64,000 nucleotides of DNA, taken from positions 78,079-142,078 of the forward strand of contig NZ_FRCQ01000020.1 of assembly GCF_900142965.1 (NCBI RefSeq), read 5' to 3'. The position numbers and the translations under genes are program-made. The notes below the pieces were generated by a model, which ran no database searches, was not told the DNA's origin, and saw only the letters and a program-made list of their open reading frames with translations. Positions 18,679-27,987 of this stretch are shown in pieces (positions within the stretch are counted from its first letter, which is position 1; each line of letters begins with the position of its first letter). This DNA comes from Rhizobacter sp. OV335. Its GTDB lineage: Bacteria > Pseudomonadota > Gammaproteobacteria > Burkholderiales > Burkholderiaceae_C.

Positions 18679-19032
18679 ATGAAGAACCTGAAGATCAGCA
18701 CCCGCCGGGCTCTGGGAAACATGGCGGCTGCCGTCCTTCTCGCGGGATGCCTGATGCCGGCCCAGGCGACTTCGGTGCGCGTCGCAGAGAGCCCTGCCGC
18801 CTGGCGGCTCGAAAACTACCCGGGTGGCATCGTCACCGCGTATTTCGTGTCCGTTCCGTGCGCGTCGGGCCAGATCATCTTCGGCGCCAATGCCGTGCCG
18901 GCAGACTTGAACCGCTTCTGGGCAACGGTATCGCTTGCCAAGGCGACGGGACAAAAGATGTTCGTGTACTACGAGAGCGCCAATGCGCCAGCGAGCTGCG
19001 TCATCACGAGCTTCGGGCTCGACGCCAACTGA
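18679..19032 (+). CDS. Small secreted protein, tandem family member 4
   Basis: A 117-residue protein. MKNLKISTRRALGNMAAAVL leads a signal peptide that might be a lipoprotein type (LLAGC) but more likely is cut at AQA/TSVRV. The mature domain shows SVPCASGQIIFGANAVP and the family motif WATVSLAKATGQKMFVYYES followed by APASCVITSFGLD. The strong RBS GGGAGGA at 18670-18676 decides the start; an ATG at 18625 would create a leader unlike an export signal. It ends 17 bases before the SpvB-like gene, so the two are probably cotranscribed. Confidence 0.6.
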   Translation: MKNLKISTRRALGNMAAAVLLAGCLMPAQATSVRVAESPAAWRLENYPGGIVTAYFVSVPCASGQIIFGANAVPADLNRFWATVSLAKATGQKMFVYYESANAPASCVITSFGLDAN

Positions 19033-19049
19033 GCCCTGACAGGATCCCC

Positions 19050-22000
19050 ATGAACTCGTTCTCCATCTCGCGGGCCGATGCGTGGCTGGCCAGGTTTTCA
19101 AGCGCCGCGCCGCGCGTGCTGGCGATGGTGGTGTCCTCGGTAGCGCTGAGTGCATCTGCGCAAGGGTTGGTCGTCAGCGAGAGCGGCCAGGCCGTCTACA
19201 GCTACCCGATCGTCGTGCCGCCGGGCGTGGCGGGGATGGAACCGAAGCTGAGCCTGGTCTACAACAGCGGCGGCAACAACGGCCCGATCGGCGTGGGCTG
19301 GACGGTGCAGGGCATCTCGCAGATCACGCGATGCCCGAAGATCGAACCGGTGGCGGTCAACGGCGCTGTGAAGCCGCAGATCACACCGGTGCGCTACACG
19401 GTCGACGACAACCTGTGCCTCGACGGCCAGCGCCTGATCAAGGTCGACACCAGCCAGGGCTGGGTCGGCAAGGCCGCCGCCAGCCAGGCGACGCCGGCGC
19501 TGGGCCTGGCGAGCGGCTTCGTCGAGTTCCGCACCGAGAACGACGGTTACTCGCGCATTCGCGCCAGCGGCATGGCTGGCAGCGGCGCCGACAAGGGCCC
19601 CGCCACGTTCACGGTGCAGACCAAGGCCGGCCTGACGCAGGTGTATGGGCTGACCAGCATACGCGGCGTGCCGGCACCCGATGCCATCGCTCTTTCCGAG
19701 GGCGGCCAGTTGCCGGGCGTGGCCACGGCCTGGATGTTGAAGAAGGTGGTCGATTCGGTCGGCAATGCCATCGAGTTCGAGTACGACAACACGACGCGCA
19801 CCTGGGGCAGCAAGGGGCCGGGGGGCATGGTCCTGCCGGGACGGGAGTGGAACCTGAAGCGGGTCTACTACGGCTGCAAGGATGCTGAGGAAAGTGCGTG
19901 CCCGCAAAGGCACCAGGTGCTGTTCGTCTACGAGGAACGCCCCGACAAGGCCGAGGCTTACCACCTCGGCTCGAAGGTGGTCAGCACGCAGTTGCTGAGC
20001 CAGGTGCAGGTGTCCACCAGCGCCGGCACGGTGCGCCTTTACCAGATTGGGCACGCTGCGTCGAAAGCGACGAACCGGCAGTTGCTGACGACCATCACCG
20101 AATGCGCGGGCGGCACGGCCGTCACATGCCTGCCGGCGACAAGGTTCACCTACCCGGGGGCGTTCCACGACGTGAACTACCTCGGCTTCTCGAGGTTCAA
20201 CCTCGGTGGCGTGCCGTTGATCATGTTCGACGGAACGCGCGGCACGATCTCCGGCGACTTCAATGGCGACGGCAAGACCGACCTGCTGCTGTGGACGAAG
20301 AATGCCGGCGTGAATGGTGAAGTGAACGAGTTGTGGCTGGCCGATGCGAAGGTGCCGGGGTACTACAACAAGGTGCCTTCGTTGGGGGACTTGGCGACGG
20401 TGCGGCTCGGCGGCAAGTTCGCCGGCGGAGGCGACGACGATGTCGTCGACACCGTGGCCGTCGACATCAACGGGGATGGCCGCCAGGATCTGCTGCGCCT
20501 GTGCCGCTCGCTCTCGACCACCTGGTGCCCGAGCGGCACCAAGGCTCAGATGTGGCTGTCGATCTCCGACAACAGTCCGGCTGCCGCGAGCTACGGCCAA
20601 TTCGTGGCCGCGCCCAACGCGGCGATGGCGATGCAGAACGGGGTGCTCGCACCGATCGAGGGGCCCCTGGTGGCCCGGTCAGAAACGAAGACGACGCGCG
20701 TGTGCTCGTTCACGGAAGAGCATCAGACCTTCAACGTGAATATTTTCACGTCCCGCGCCGAAGATGCGTATTGGCAGGATTTCGACGGTGACGGGCGTCT
20801 GGACCTGGTCTCGCTCGAATCCGTGGGCGTGGTCGTCGGCGACATGAGTCTGTGCCCCCATTCCCTGCCGGTACCGCCCTCGGCCCACCTGTTGCGCTAC
20901 TACGTCGGCAAGGGCAACGGCCAGTTCGAGCTGAAGCAATCGCTGCCGCTGACAGGCGTGCACCGCAGTGCGGAGCTCAAAGCCATGTCGGGCATGTCGA
21001 ATGGCGAAGTGCTGGACATCGACGGCGATGGCAAGCCCGACCTGCTGTTCACGGGTCAACGGTTCGTGCAGGGGGGCGACGGCCTGTTCCATCAGGTCAA
21101 TCAATCCATCGATCCGGCGCCTGCGGGCAACCCGCTGATGACCGTGGTGGATGCGAACGGCGACGGCAAGAGCGATGTGATCCTGCTGGACCCCGCCGCA
21201 TGGCGCACCGTACCGAGCCCGATCCCGCCCAATCACAGCGGAGCGCCGAACAATGTGTCCGCAAATCCCCACGAGGCGCGGCTGTTCATCAACCAGGGTG
21301 GGATCTTCGTCCGAGACGATCGGCCGCTGAACGCATTGAAAGCCTGGGGCCCGACCTCGTGGATGGAGTCGACCGGCGACGGCGAGGGCGGCATCGGGTT
21401 GATGACGGGGCCACGCTTCTTCGCATTCGGTGGCGGCACGGCCGGCTCGATGCCGCTGGACATCAACGGTGATGGCCTGACCGATTTCATGGCCTGGACC
21501 GGCGAAGACGATCGCCATGACCTGCGTTTCTTCACGAGCATGGCCGGCACGGACGGGGGCAAGCTCGATGGCAGCCTCGCGGCCGTGTCGGACATCGACC
21601 GGGGGCGCTACGGCTTGCCTGAGATGGCCACCGGTGGCGTCACCTTCATGTCGGGCGATTTCATGGGCCTCGGAAGCGTCGGCTTCATCCGCATGCAGGA
21701 CGGCGGCAACAACAACCTGTGGTATCGCGACGGACCTCCGCCGGATGTGATGACGTCGGTGATGAACCTGTCCGGCGTGACCACCTGGATCAGCTATTCG
21801 TCGACCGGCATGGCCAGTGCCGGGCTCGTCGTCGGCAACAACTCTCCGGTGGAGGTGGGCGTGGGCGTGTACGTGAACACGCGCCCGCCGATCGACCTCG
21901 GCGGCCTCACCGATCCGCAGGCGCGTGCCGACAAGGCCGGCAAGCACACCTGGCCGACGCACCACGCCCACCCTGCACAGTGGCTGGTGGGCACGACCAA

Positions 22001-23006
22001 GCAGCAGAGCGTGAACGGCGTCGACCCATCGAACCTTGGCGTCACGACGGCTTTCGCCTACGTCGGCATGAAGTCCGACCTGTCGGGTGGCGGTGACCTG
22101 GGGCTGGAGTCGGTGACGAAATACTTCCCGTACGCCAATGGCGGGATGATGGCGTCGACCACCGAGTACCTGCAGCCGCTGAACAGCGAGACCGGGCAGG
22201 AGGGCACGCAGCGCAAGCAGTTCGTCGGCATGCCCAAGTGCACCTACACGCGCTACATCGCAGCCTGGGTTCCGAACGCGTCGCTGGCCAGCCTGGTGCG
22301 TGACGACGTGGACAACAGCCGCAACGTGCGGCCCGGCTCGCCGCGCCAGTTGCCGAAGGCGCTGGGTTCCGGCACGCAGTCCTCGACAAGCGCAGGCACC
22401 AACAGCGAATGCTTCGATGTCGACGGTGACGCGCCCGACAAGCCGGCCGACGGATGGGGCGCGCAGATCATCAACATGACGACCTACGTCTACTGCGATG
22501 TGCAGTCGCAGGCGAGCGCCTCGTCGGCCACGTGGATGACGCCTTGCGGCACCACCGAGGCGGTCAAGCGCCCCTATCAGATGCGCTCCGTCGAGCGGAC
22601 CTGGGATCCGATGACCCCTGCGCTGAAGGTCGGCAAGGTAGACACCGTCAACACGGCGATGACGGCGTACGGCGACGTCGGCGCGGCGACGATCACGACC
22701 ACGGGTTACGGCGTGGGAGGCCAGGGCAGTCAGCCGCAGGTGATGACCAAGTCCACGACCAACACCTACCTGAGCGGAGACGGCGGCACGAGCCGATTCG
22801 TCACCGAAAAGAAGTGGTTCCTGGGCCGCCTGGGGACCAGCACCGTGAAGTCCACCACCAACGTGACGCAGCCGCTCGACCGGAGCGACGCCAACCTGAG
22901 CCCTGCCGCGAAGGCCACGCAGGATCCTGCGTTGAACGGCACGCCGACCAAGCTGCTGCGGCCCGAAGTGCTGATGACCATCCTGCAGTTGCTGTTGGAA
23001 GACTGA
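19050..23006 (+). CDS. Secreted SpvB/TcaC N-terminal-domain protein with FG-GAP repeats
   Basis: A 1318-residue protein. An N-terminal export signal ends near ALSASAQG (about residue 38). The SpvB domain begins with GQAVYSYPIVVPPGVAGMEP and KLSLVYNSGGNNGPIGVGWT. Six FG-GAP/VCBS Ca-binding-like motifs follow: FNGDGKTDLLLW, INGDGRQDLL, FDGDGRLDLV, IDGDGKPDLL, ANGDGKSDVI and INGDGLTDFM. In insecticidal Tc toxins the same fold (TcB) forms half of a hollow shell that holds the RHS-derived toxin; here the next gene supplies the RHS half as a separate protein. No TcA-like injector gene is present. A role as shell, carrier or surface protein for the RHS toxin is inferred. Confidence 0.85.
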   Translation: MNSFSISRADAWLARFSSAAPRVLAMVVSSVALSASAQGLVVSESGQAVYSYPIVVPPGVAGMEPKLSLVYNSGGNNGPIGVGWTVQGISQITRCPKIEPVAVNGAVKPQITPVRYTVDDNLCLDGQRLIKVDTSQGWVGKAAASQATPALGLASGFVEFRTENDGYSRIRASGMAGSGADKGPATFTVQTKAGLTQVYGLTSIRGVPAPDAIALSEGGQLPGVATAWMLKKVVDSVGNAIEFEYDNTTRTWGSKGPGGMVLPGREWNLKRVYYGCKDAEESACPQRHQVLFVYEERPDKAEAYHLGSKVVSTQLLSQVQVSTSAGTVRLYQIGHAASKATNRQLLTTITECAGGTAVTCLPATRFTYPGAFHDVNYLGFSRFNLGGVPLIMFDGTRGTISGDFNGDGKTDLLLWTKNAGVNGEVNELWLADAKVPGYYNKVPSLGDLATVRLGGKFAGGGDDDVVDTVAVDINGDGRQDLLRLCRSLSTTWCPSGTKAQMWLSISDNSPAAASYGQFVAAPNAAMAMQNGVLAPIEGPLVARSETKTTRVCSFTEEHQTFNVNIFTSRAEDAYWQDFDGDGRLDLVSLESVGVVVGDMSLCPHSLPVPPSAHLLRYYVGKGNGQFELKQSLPLTGVHRSAELKAMSGMSNGEVLDIDGDGKPDLLFTGQRFVQGGDGLFHQVNQSIDPAPAGNPLMTVVDANGDGKSDVILLDPAAWRTVPSPIPPNHSGAPNNVSANPHEARLFINQGGIFVRDDRPLNALKAWGPTSWMESTGDGEGGIGLMTGPRFFAFGGGTAGSMPLDINGDGLTDFMAWTGEDDRHDLRFFTSMAGTDGGKLDGSLAAVSDIDRGRYGLPEMATGGVTFMSGDFMGLGSVGFIRMQDGGNNNLWYRDGPPPDVMTSVMNLSGVTTWISYSSTGMASAGLVVGNNSPVEVGVGVYVNTRPPIDLGGLTDPQARADKAGKHTWPTHHAHPAQWLVGTTKQQSVNGVDPSNLGVTTAFAYVGMKSDLSGGGDLGLESVTKYFPYANGGMMASTTEYLQPLNSETGQEGTQRKQFVGMPKCTYTRYIAAWVPNASLASLVRDDVDNSRNVRPGSPRQLPKALGSGTQSSTSAGTNSECFDVDGDAPDKPADGWGAQIINMTTYVYCDVQSQASASSATWMTPCGTTEAVKRPYQMRSVERTWDPMTPALKVGKVDTVNTAMTAYGDVGAATITTTGYGVGGQGSQPQVMTKSTTNTYLSGDGGTSRFVTEKKWFLGRLGTSTVKSTTNVTQPLDRSDANLSPAAKATQDPALNGTPTKLLRPEVLMTILQLLLED

Positions 23007-23014
23007 GCACCGCC

Positions 23015-26000
23015 ATGTCTGATCTTCACAAGACTTTTCCACGTCTGCTGGGCACCCTGGCCGCACTGACGCTGCTGGGCGCGAACGCGCTGGCCCAGAC
23101 GGTGTTGCCTCCGGCCTTTGGCGAGTCGCTCGAGACGCGCAAGAGCAGTTTCAACTACGACGACGAGACCGGGCTGCTGATCGAGGAGCAGATCGAGCCC
23201 GACAACCCCGCACTGTGCGTCAAGACCCGCTACCAGCTCGACCTGAATGGCAACCGGAAGCAGACGACGACTTCGAATTGCGCAGGCACGCTGCCGGCAG
23301 GGGTGGCGTTCGCCGACCGCACTGCGAATGCGTCATACAGCAACGCTGGGCAGCCGAACGGCACGCTCGACGGCAGCTACGTCACCAGCGCCTGGAATGC
23401 GCTGAGCCACACCGAGACCAAGCGCGTGGACCCGGCATTCGGGCAGGCGATCTCGGCGACCGGCCCGAACGGGCTGACGACGACGTGGGAGCTCGACGCG
23501 CTGGGCCGCAAGGTGAAGGAGACGCGGGCGGACGGCAGCTTCAGCCTGATCTGGTATTGCTACGTTTCGTCGACCATTCTCGACAAGAGCAGCAACACGC
23601 CGGGGTGCCCGGGAACGGCGGGCGCGGCGGGAACGGCGATGCCGAACCTGCCGGCGACCGACCCGAAGCCTGTCTTTGCACTGAGCTTCCTGCACACGCA
23701 GTCGTACGGAGCGAACGGGGTGGTCAGCGGACCATGGACTCGCGTGTATCAGGATCTGCGCGGCCGCACGATGCGCAGCGTGACGCAGGCGTTCGACGGT
23801 GACAGCAGCACCGCGGGCAAGCTGATCGTCGCCGACACGTTCTACAACCAGAACGGCGCGACGGTGCTGACGACGCAGCCGTACTTCCTGAACACGCTGA
23901 GCTCGGGCATCGACGGCAGCACCTACGGCTTCACGTACACGCAGTTCGACGTGATCGGTCGGCCGCTGGCGGTCTACACGGCCGACAACGGCGAGGGCAG
24001 CGAGACGATCCACACCGAAACGGTCGACGGTGCGAGGGTGGCGGACGAGCTGAGGGCCTTCGGCTTCGCGTCGGCGGGGCGCAAATTCGCGGTGGTGCGC
24101 TACGCCTACGAAGGCGCGAAGACGACGGTGACGCGGCGCAGTCGCGGCGGCAGCGGCAGCGATAACGCGCAGGTCGACATCCAGTGGCGCGACCCGCAAG
24201 GCCACGTGGTGCTGGCCGAAGACGCGCAGCACGCGCAGACCGCGTTCCTCTACGACGCGCAAGGCAGCCTGGTGACGACGGTGGACCCGCTCGGCAACCG
24301 CGTGGAAGTGCGCTACGACGGGCGCGGCCGCAAGACGGCGATGCTGGACCCGAACAAGGGCTACTGGACCTACGGCTACAACGCGCTGGGCGAGCTGACA
24401 TCGCAGCAGAGTCCGAACCAGCGCGCGGCCGGCACGAGCAGCACGTTGGCCTATGACGTGTTGGGTCGGCTGATCGAGAAGCTGACGCCGGAGTTCAAGA
24501 CCAGCTATCTCTACGACACGGTGAACGGTACGTCGAGCGGGGCTGCGTGTCTCGCCGCAGGCAGCGGTGGAGCGAACGCGACCAAGGGCAAGCTGTGCGG
24601 CACCAGCACGACGCACGGCGTTGCGAGGTCGACGGTGTATGACCGCTTCCTGCGGCCGGTGAACAACACGACGGTGATCAGCGGCGAGCCGCGCTATCAG
24701 CTGAGCAGCTTCTCGCAGAGCGCGGAGTACGACGCCAACTTCGGCCGGCTGGTGAAGCAGACCTGGCAGACCGGCGTGAGCGTGCAGTACGGCTACACCA
24801 TGTTGGGCGCGCTGCAGACGGTGCACAACGGCAGCGGCTACGCGTACTGGACGGCGCAGCGGGTGAACGCCTGGGGCAAGGTGGAAGACGCGTTGCTCGG
24901 CCATGGCGTGAGCAGCCACACGCGCTTCGAGCCGATGAGCGGGCGCGTCACCGACGCGGCCGCAGGCACCGGCACGGACATCTCCACCGCGACGGCGATG
25001 AACGTGTTCAAACACCGCTATGTGTGGGATGCGCTGGGCAACCTGAGCGCGCGCACCGACGTGAACGGTGCGGGCGGCGGGGTAGACGCCAACGAGGTGT
25101 TCGACTATGACGCGCTGAACCGGCTGACGCGTTACCAGACGACGAACTCGGGCGGCCCGACGCAAGACGTGACGCTAGCCTACAACGCGATCGGCAACAT
25201 CCTGTCGAAGAGCGATGTGGGCTCGTACGTGTACCCGGCGAGCGGCCAACCGCTGCCGCATGCGGTGAACGCGATCCGCACGCGCGCAGGCGGGCCGGCC
25301 TACAGCGCCGACTACGAATACGACGCACAGGGAAACCTGACGCGCGCCTTCGGCGATGCGCGCTACCGCAGCGTGCGCTACAACAGCTTCAACCTGCCGC
25401 AGGGCGATGGGGTGACGCCGGGCATCGTCGGCGTGAGCAGCAACGGCGGTGTCGCGCCCAGCTACGACTGGAAGTACAGCGAAACCGAGCAGCGCCTGGT
25501 CGAGGTGCGCAAGACGAGCCTCGGCACGCGCACGACCTGGTTCCTGCACCCGGACGGTGCGAACGGCTTGAGCTACGAGCGCGAGACCGACGAGGCCGGC
25601 GTGACGACACACCGGCACTACATCGGCATAGGCAACGCGACGGCGCTGGTGACGACGACGGCTGCGGCCCCGGCGACGGTGAGCAAGCTGGAGTACTGGC
25701 ACAAGGACCACCTGGGCTCGACGGTGGCGCTGACGGTGGCCGGCGGCAGCGACTGGCGCAGCCTGGTGAAGACGATCCGCTATGCCTACGACCCGTGGGG
25801 CAAGCGCCGCTATGCGAACGGTGCGACGGACCCGGCCAATGCATTGGTCGGCGACTACCACGGTGGCTCGCCGGACGCAGCGAACGGCACGGACCGGGGG
25901 TTCACCGGGCATGAACACCTGGACGACCTCGGCGTGATCCACATGAACGCGCGGTTGTACGACCCGATGATCGGTCGCTTCATGCAGGCCGACCCGGTGG

Positions 26001-27103
26001 TGGGCGATCCATTCGACGTGCAGACGTACAACGCGTACAGCTACGTCTACAACCGGCCGCTGAACACGGTGGACGCGGATGGCAAGTGCCCGGTGTGCAT
26101 CGGGTTCATCGTGGGTGCGCTGGTGGCACGTGCGGCGGGGATCATCGACCAGCAGCAAATGCGGATGGTGATCAGCATCGCGGTGGCGGCTTGGCTTGGA
26201 CCCAAAGCCGGGGAGATCACCTGGGCGGCTGCGGGCCAAGCTGCCGCAGCGGGGTTTGTGTCAGGGGCGGTTGCATCAGGGAATATGAAGGGGGCGATGC
26301 AAGGCGGGTTCACATCGTTGATCTTTTACGGTGCAGGCAGTCTTGGTCAGACGTTAAGTGCGAGTGCGTCGACATCTGGTCTATCAAGCACAGCGGCGTT
26401 CTGGAGTGACAGCGGACTGGGGCGCACCATACTGCACGCTGGCGCTGGCTGCGTGACTTCAGCGGTTGGCGGGGGCCAGTGCGGATCGGGTGCCCTGTCG
26501 GCTGGGGCGGCGCAATACTTGGGCGGCCGTCTAACGGTCGGCGACCGTGTTGGCGATACATTCGTGCACGCAATGATCGGTGGAACTACCTCGGTAATAG
26601 GGCGGGGAAAATTTTCTAGCGGAGCACAATCCGGCGCATTTGGATATCTCTTCAATCAGTCTGCACACGACGATCGACCAAGCCAACCAGGATCTCCGAT
26701 TCCTGTGCCAGGCGACCCAAAGCCAATCATTGATTTATTCTCTGCCATCGCAGATCTGTTCTCCGGACCGACCTATGCAGACACTTACAGAGAAAGAGCC
26801 CTGAAGGCGGCGGGAATTACCGAGGCGCAAGCTCAGAATCTCGACGTTCATCATATAGTTGAACGAAATGCGGCTGCGGCTGCTCCGGCGAGAGTGGCAC
26901 TCGCAACAGTTGGAATAGGCGTGGATGATCTCGAGAACTTGGTGATCACATCGAGGGCGGATCATAAACCCCTGCATACGGGTCAATATATAACTACTGT
27001 TAATGCTGTGATGACGGCAACTGCGCCGGCTGGGCGAGCCGCGGTCGTGCTTCAATTGAATTACATTAAGACTTCAATCTATGTCAAGGGGAGCTTCCCA
27101 TGA
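23015..27103 (+). CDS. Secreted RHS/YD-repeat toxin with C-terminal AHH/HNH-type nuclease domain
   Basis: A 1362-residue polymorphic toxin. Signal peptide MSDLHKTFPRLLGTLAALTL ends near ALAQ. Many YD repeats follow (YDVLGRLIEKLTPEFKTSYL, YDALNRLTRY, YAYDPWGKRRY), closing with the RHS core GFTGHEHLDDLGVIHMNARL and YDPMIGRFMQADP near residue 987. A Gly/Ala-rich, partly hydrophobic region (about 1015-1200) links to the tip. The last 100 residues show LDVHHIVERNAAAAA (H1279, H1280), GIGVDDLENLVITSRADHK and PLHTGQYITTVNAVM, matching the AHH branch of HNH/EndoVII nucleases. The shell should cage the tip until delivery. Base composition turns AT-richer from about 26300, so the tip was probably acquired. 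Stop overlaps the next start. Confidence 0.85.
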   Translation: MSDLHKTFPRLLGTLAALTLLGANALAQTVLPPAFGESLETRKSSFNYDDETGLLIEEQIEPDNPALCVKTRYQLDLNGNRKQTTTSNCAGTLPAGVAFADRTANASYSNAGQPNGTLDGSYVTSAWNALSHTETKRVDPAFGQAISATGPNGLTTTWELDALGRKVKETRADGSFSLIWYCYVSSTILDKSSNTPGCPGTAGAAGTAMPNLPATDPKPVFALSFLHTQSYGANGVVSGPWTRVYQDLRGRTMRSVTQAFDGDSSTAGKLIVADTFYNQNGATVLTTQPYFLNTLSSGIDGSTYGFTYTQFDVIGRPLAVYTADNGEGSETIHTETVDGARVADELRAFGFASAGRKFAVVRYAYEGAKTTVTRRSRGGSGSDNAQVDIQWRDPQGHVVLAEDAQHAQTAFLYDAQGSLVTTVDPLGNRVEVRYDGRGRKTAMLDPNKGYWTYGYNALGELTSQQSPNQRAAGTSSTLAYDVLGRLIEKLTPEFKTSYLYDTVNGTSSGAACLAAGSGGANATKGKLCGTSTTHGVARSTVYDRFLRPVNNTTVISGEPRYQLSSFSQSAEYDANFGRLVKQTWQTGVSVQYGYTMLGALQTVHNGSGYAYWTAQRVNAWGKVEDALLGHGVSSHTRFEPMSGRVTDAAAGTGTDISTATAMNVFKHRYVWDALGNLSARTDVNGAGGGVDANEVFDYDALNRLTRYQTTNSGGPTQDVTLAYNAIGNILSKSDVGSYVYPASGQPLPHAVNAIRTRAGGPAYSADYEYDAQGNLTRAFGDARYRSVRYNSFNLPQGDGVTPGIVGVSSNGGVAPSYDWKYSETEQRLVEVRKTSLGTRTTWFLHPDGANGLSYERETDEAGVTTHRHYIGIGNATALVTTTAAAPATVSKLEYWHKDHLGSTVALTVAGGSDWRSLVKTIRYAYDPWGKRRYANGATDPANALVGDYHGGSPDAANGTDRGFTGHEHLDDLGVIHMNARLYDPMIGRFMQADPVVGDPFDVQTYNAYSYVYNRPLNTVDADGKCPVCIGFIVGALVARAAGIIDQQQMRMVISIAVAAWLGPKAGEITWAAAGQAAAAGFVSGAVASGNMKGAMQGGFTSLIFYGAGSLGQTLSASASTSGLSSTAAFWSDSGLGRTILHAGAGCVTSAVGGGQCGSGALSAGAAQYLGGRLTVGDRVGDTFVHAMIGGTTSVIGRGKFSSGAQSGAFGYLFNQSAHDDRPSQPGSPIPVPGDPKPIIDLFSAIADLFSGPTYADTYRERALKAAGITEAQAQNLDVHHIVERNAAAAAPARVALATVGIGVDDLENLVITSRADHKPLHTGQYITTVNAVMTATAPAGRAAVVLQLNYIKTSIYVKGSFP

Positions 27104-27681
27104 GATGCTACTTGCTGGAGCGGGAAAGGTCGGCATTGGATCTTTATCTGCCAGATGAGAGTTTGTTGGCCGCGTCTATTCGCAGTGGATTGGACCCGAA
27201 GTATGTGAAGGGAATTCTCGCTGGCGCGAATGGGGGGCTCGGGGCGCGCTTTGAAGTGCTGGGGCGAGTCTCGAAAAAGGATCGGAAACTGCCTGGCCTC
27301 ATGTATTGGTCCTGGGTTCCGGCCTTCAATTCTGCTGCGTATGAAATGCTAATGGAGGTGGGCGCAGCCAGTTCAGATTTTCTTGCGTGCGGATTGACAG
27401 GCAGGGAGGATGTGGTGCACCTACATTTGCCGGAAGGTGTGGAAAACGTGATAAATATAAATCAGTCAATATTCTCTCACTCTGTGCCAATTGATCCGCC
27501 TCTGCCCTACAGTGCGGTGCATGTTCACCTCAATGCCGGTTTTGAGTCGTTATCGCCAATCTTCAGAACGCGCCCACCCGGGAGCAGTCAAGTCACCCCG
27601 GATGTTTATTTTTGTGGTGACGCGGTTGATGGTTGGAGCAGAAAGCGCTTAACAGGGGCATCGTTCAAGCAGGTCGCTTGA
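27100..27681 (+). CDS. Candidate cognate immunity protein of the RHS nuclease
   Basis: A 193-residue cytoplasmic protein without signal peptide; it starts MRCYLLERERSALDLYLPDE. The ATG overlaps the RHS stop (ATGA) after RBS AAGGGGA, the usual arrangement of toxin tip and immunity gene. The C terminus GWSRKRLTGASFKQVA resembles the end of Imm11/Imm43-like immunity proteins (LTGxxFxxV), but I cannot name the family with certainty. It would bind the AHH nuclease tip and block it in the producer and kin. Composition is AT-richer than the housekeeping genes around the island. Confidence 0.6.
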   Translation: MRCYLLERERSALDLYLPDESLLAASIRSGLDPKYVKGILAGANGGLGARFEVLGRVSKKDRKLPGLMYWSWVPAFNSAAYEMLMEVGAASSDFLACGLTGREDVVHLHLPEGVENVININQSIFSHSVPIDPPLPYSAVHVHLNAGFESLSPIFRTRPPGSSQVTPDVYFCGDAVDGWSRKRLTGASFKQVA

Positions 27682-27689
27682 GTTCTGAA

Positions 27690-27956
27690 TAGCCTCGCGA
27701 GGGCTACGCACGAACTTCGTATGGCAACGATGGAGTAGTCTGTAACGCAAATTTCCCCGGGTGCGGCGATCCGCATTCCAGCTATGCCGGTGCTCAGGAC
27801 TGGGGGTTTCATAGCTGGAGAGAAAGTTCCAAACTCTCTGTTCGCGTGGCACCGGTGGCAGTGGACTATAGTCTCGATTCCAATATACCGACGTTTGTGG
27901 GCTTGTCAGCAGGAAATCCCACGCTGAAGATCACGGACGGTATGAGTTGGGGCTAA
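27690..27956 (+). pseudogene. Start-less coding remnant, probably of a displaced toxin module
   Basis: An open frame runs from the TAG at 27687-27689 to the TAA at 27954-27956 with no ATG or GTG start. It reads REGYARTSYGNDGVVCNANF, PGCGDPHSSYAGAQDWGFHS, WRESSKLSVRVAPVAVDYSL and DSNIPTFVGLSAGNPTLKIT, ending DGMSWG. The composition looks like a real secreted or surface protein rather than a shadow. I read it as the left-over end of an older secreted or RHS-linked product cut off when toxin tips were exchanged. The rest of the gap to 27987 holds nothing recognisable. Confidence 0.35.
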
Positions 27957-27987
27957 TACTCTCCATCCGAACCAGGGTTGCAACTGA

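Noticed and set aside
18625..18681. Start of secreted protein 4 at the ATG overlapping the preceding stop (18625)
   Set aside because: The leader would be polar (MSRAQNEIAPTSATTGG) and hide the signal peptide; a strong GGGAGGA site stands before the ATG at 18679.
20679..23066. 795-codon minus-strand frame opposite the SpvB-like gene
   Set aside because: Arg/His-rich shadow; the plus strand has the SpvB domain and FG-GAP motifs.
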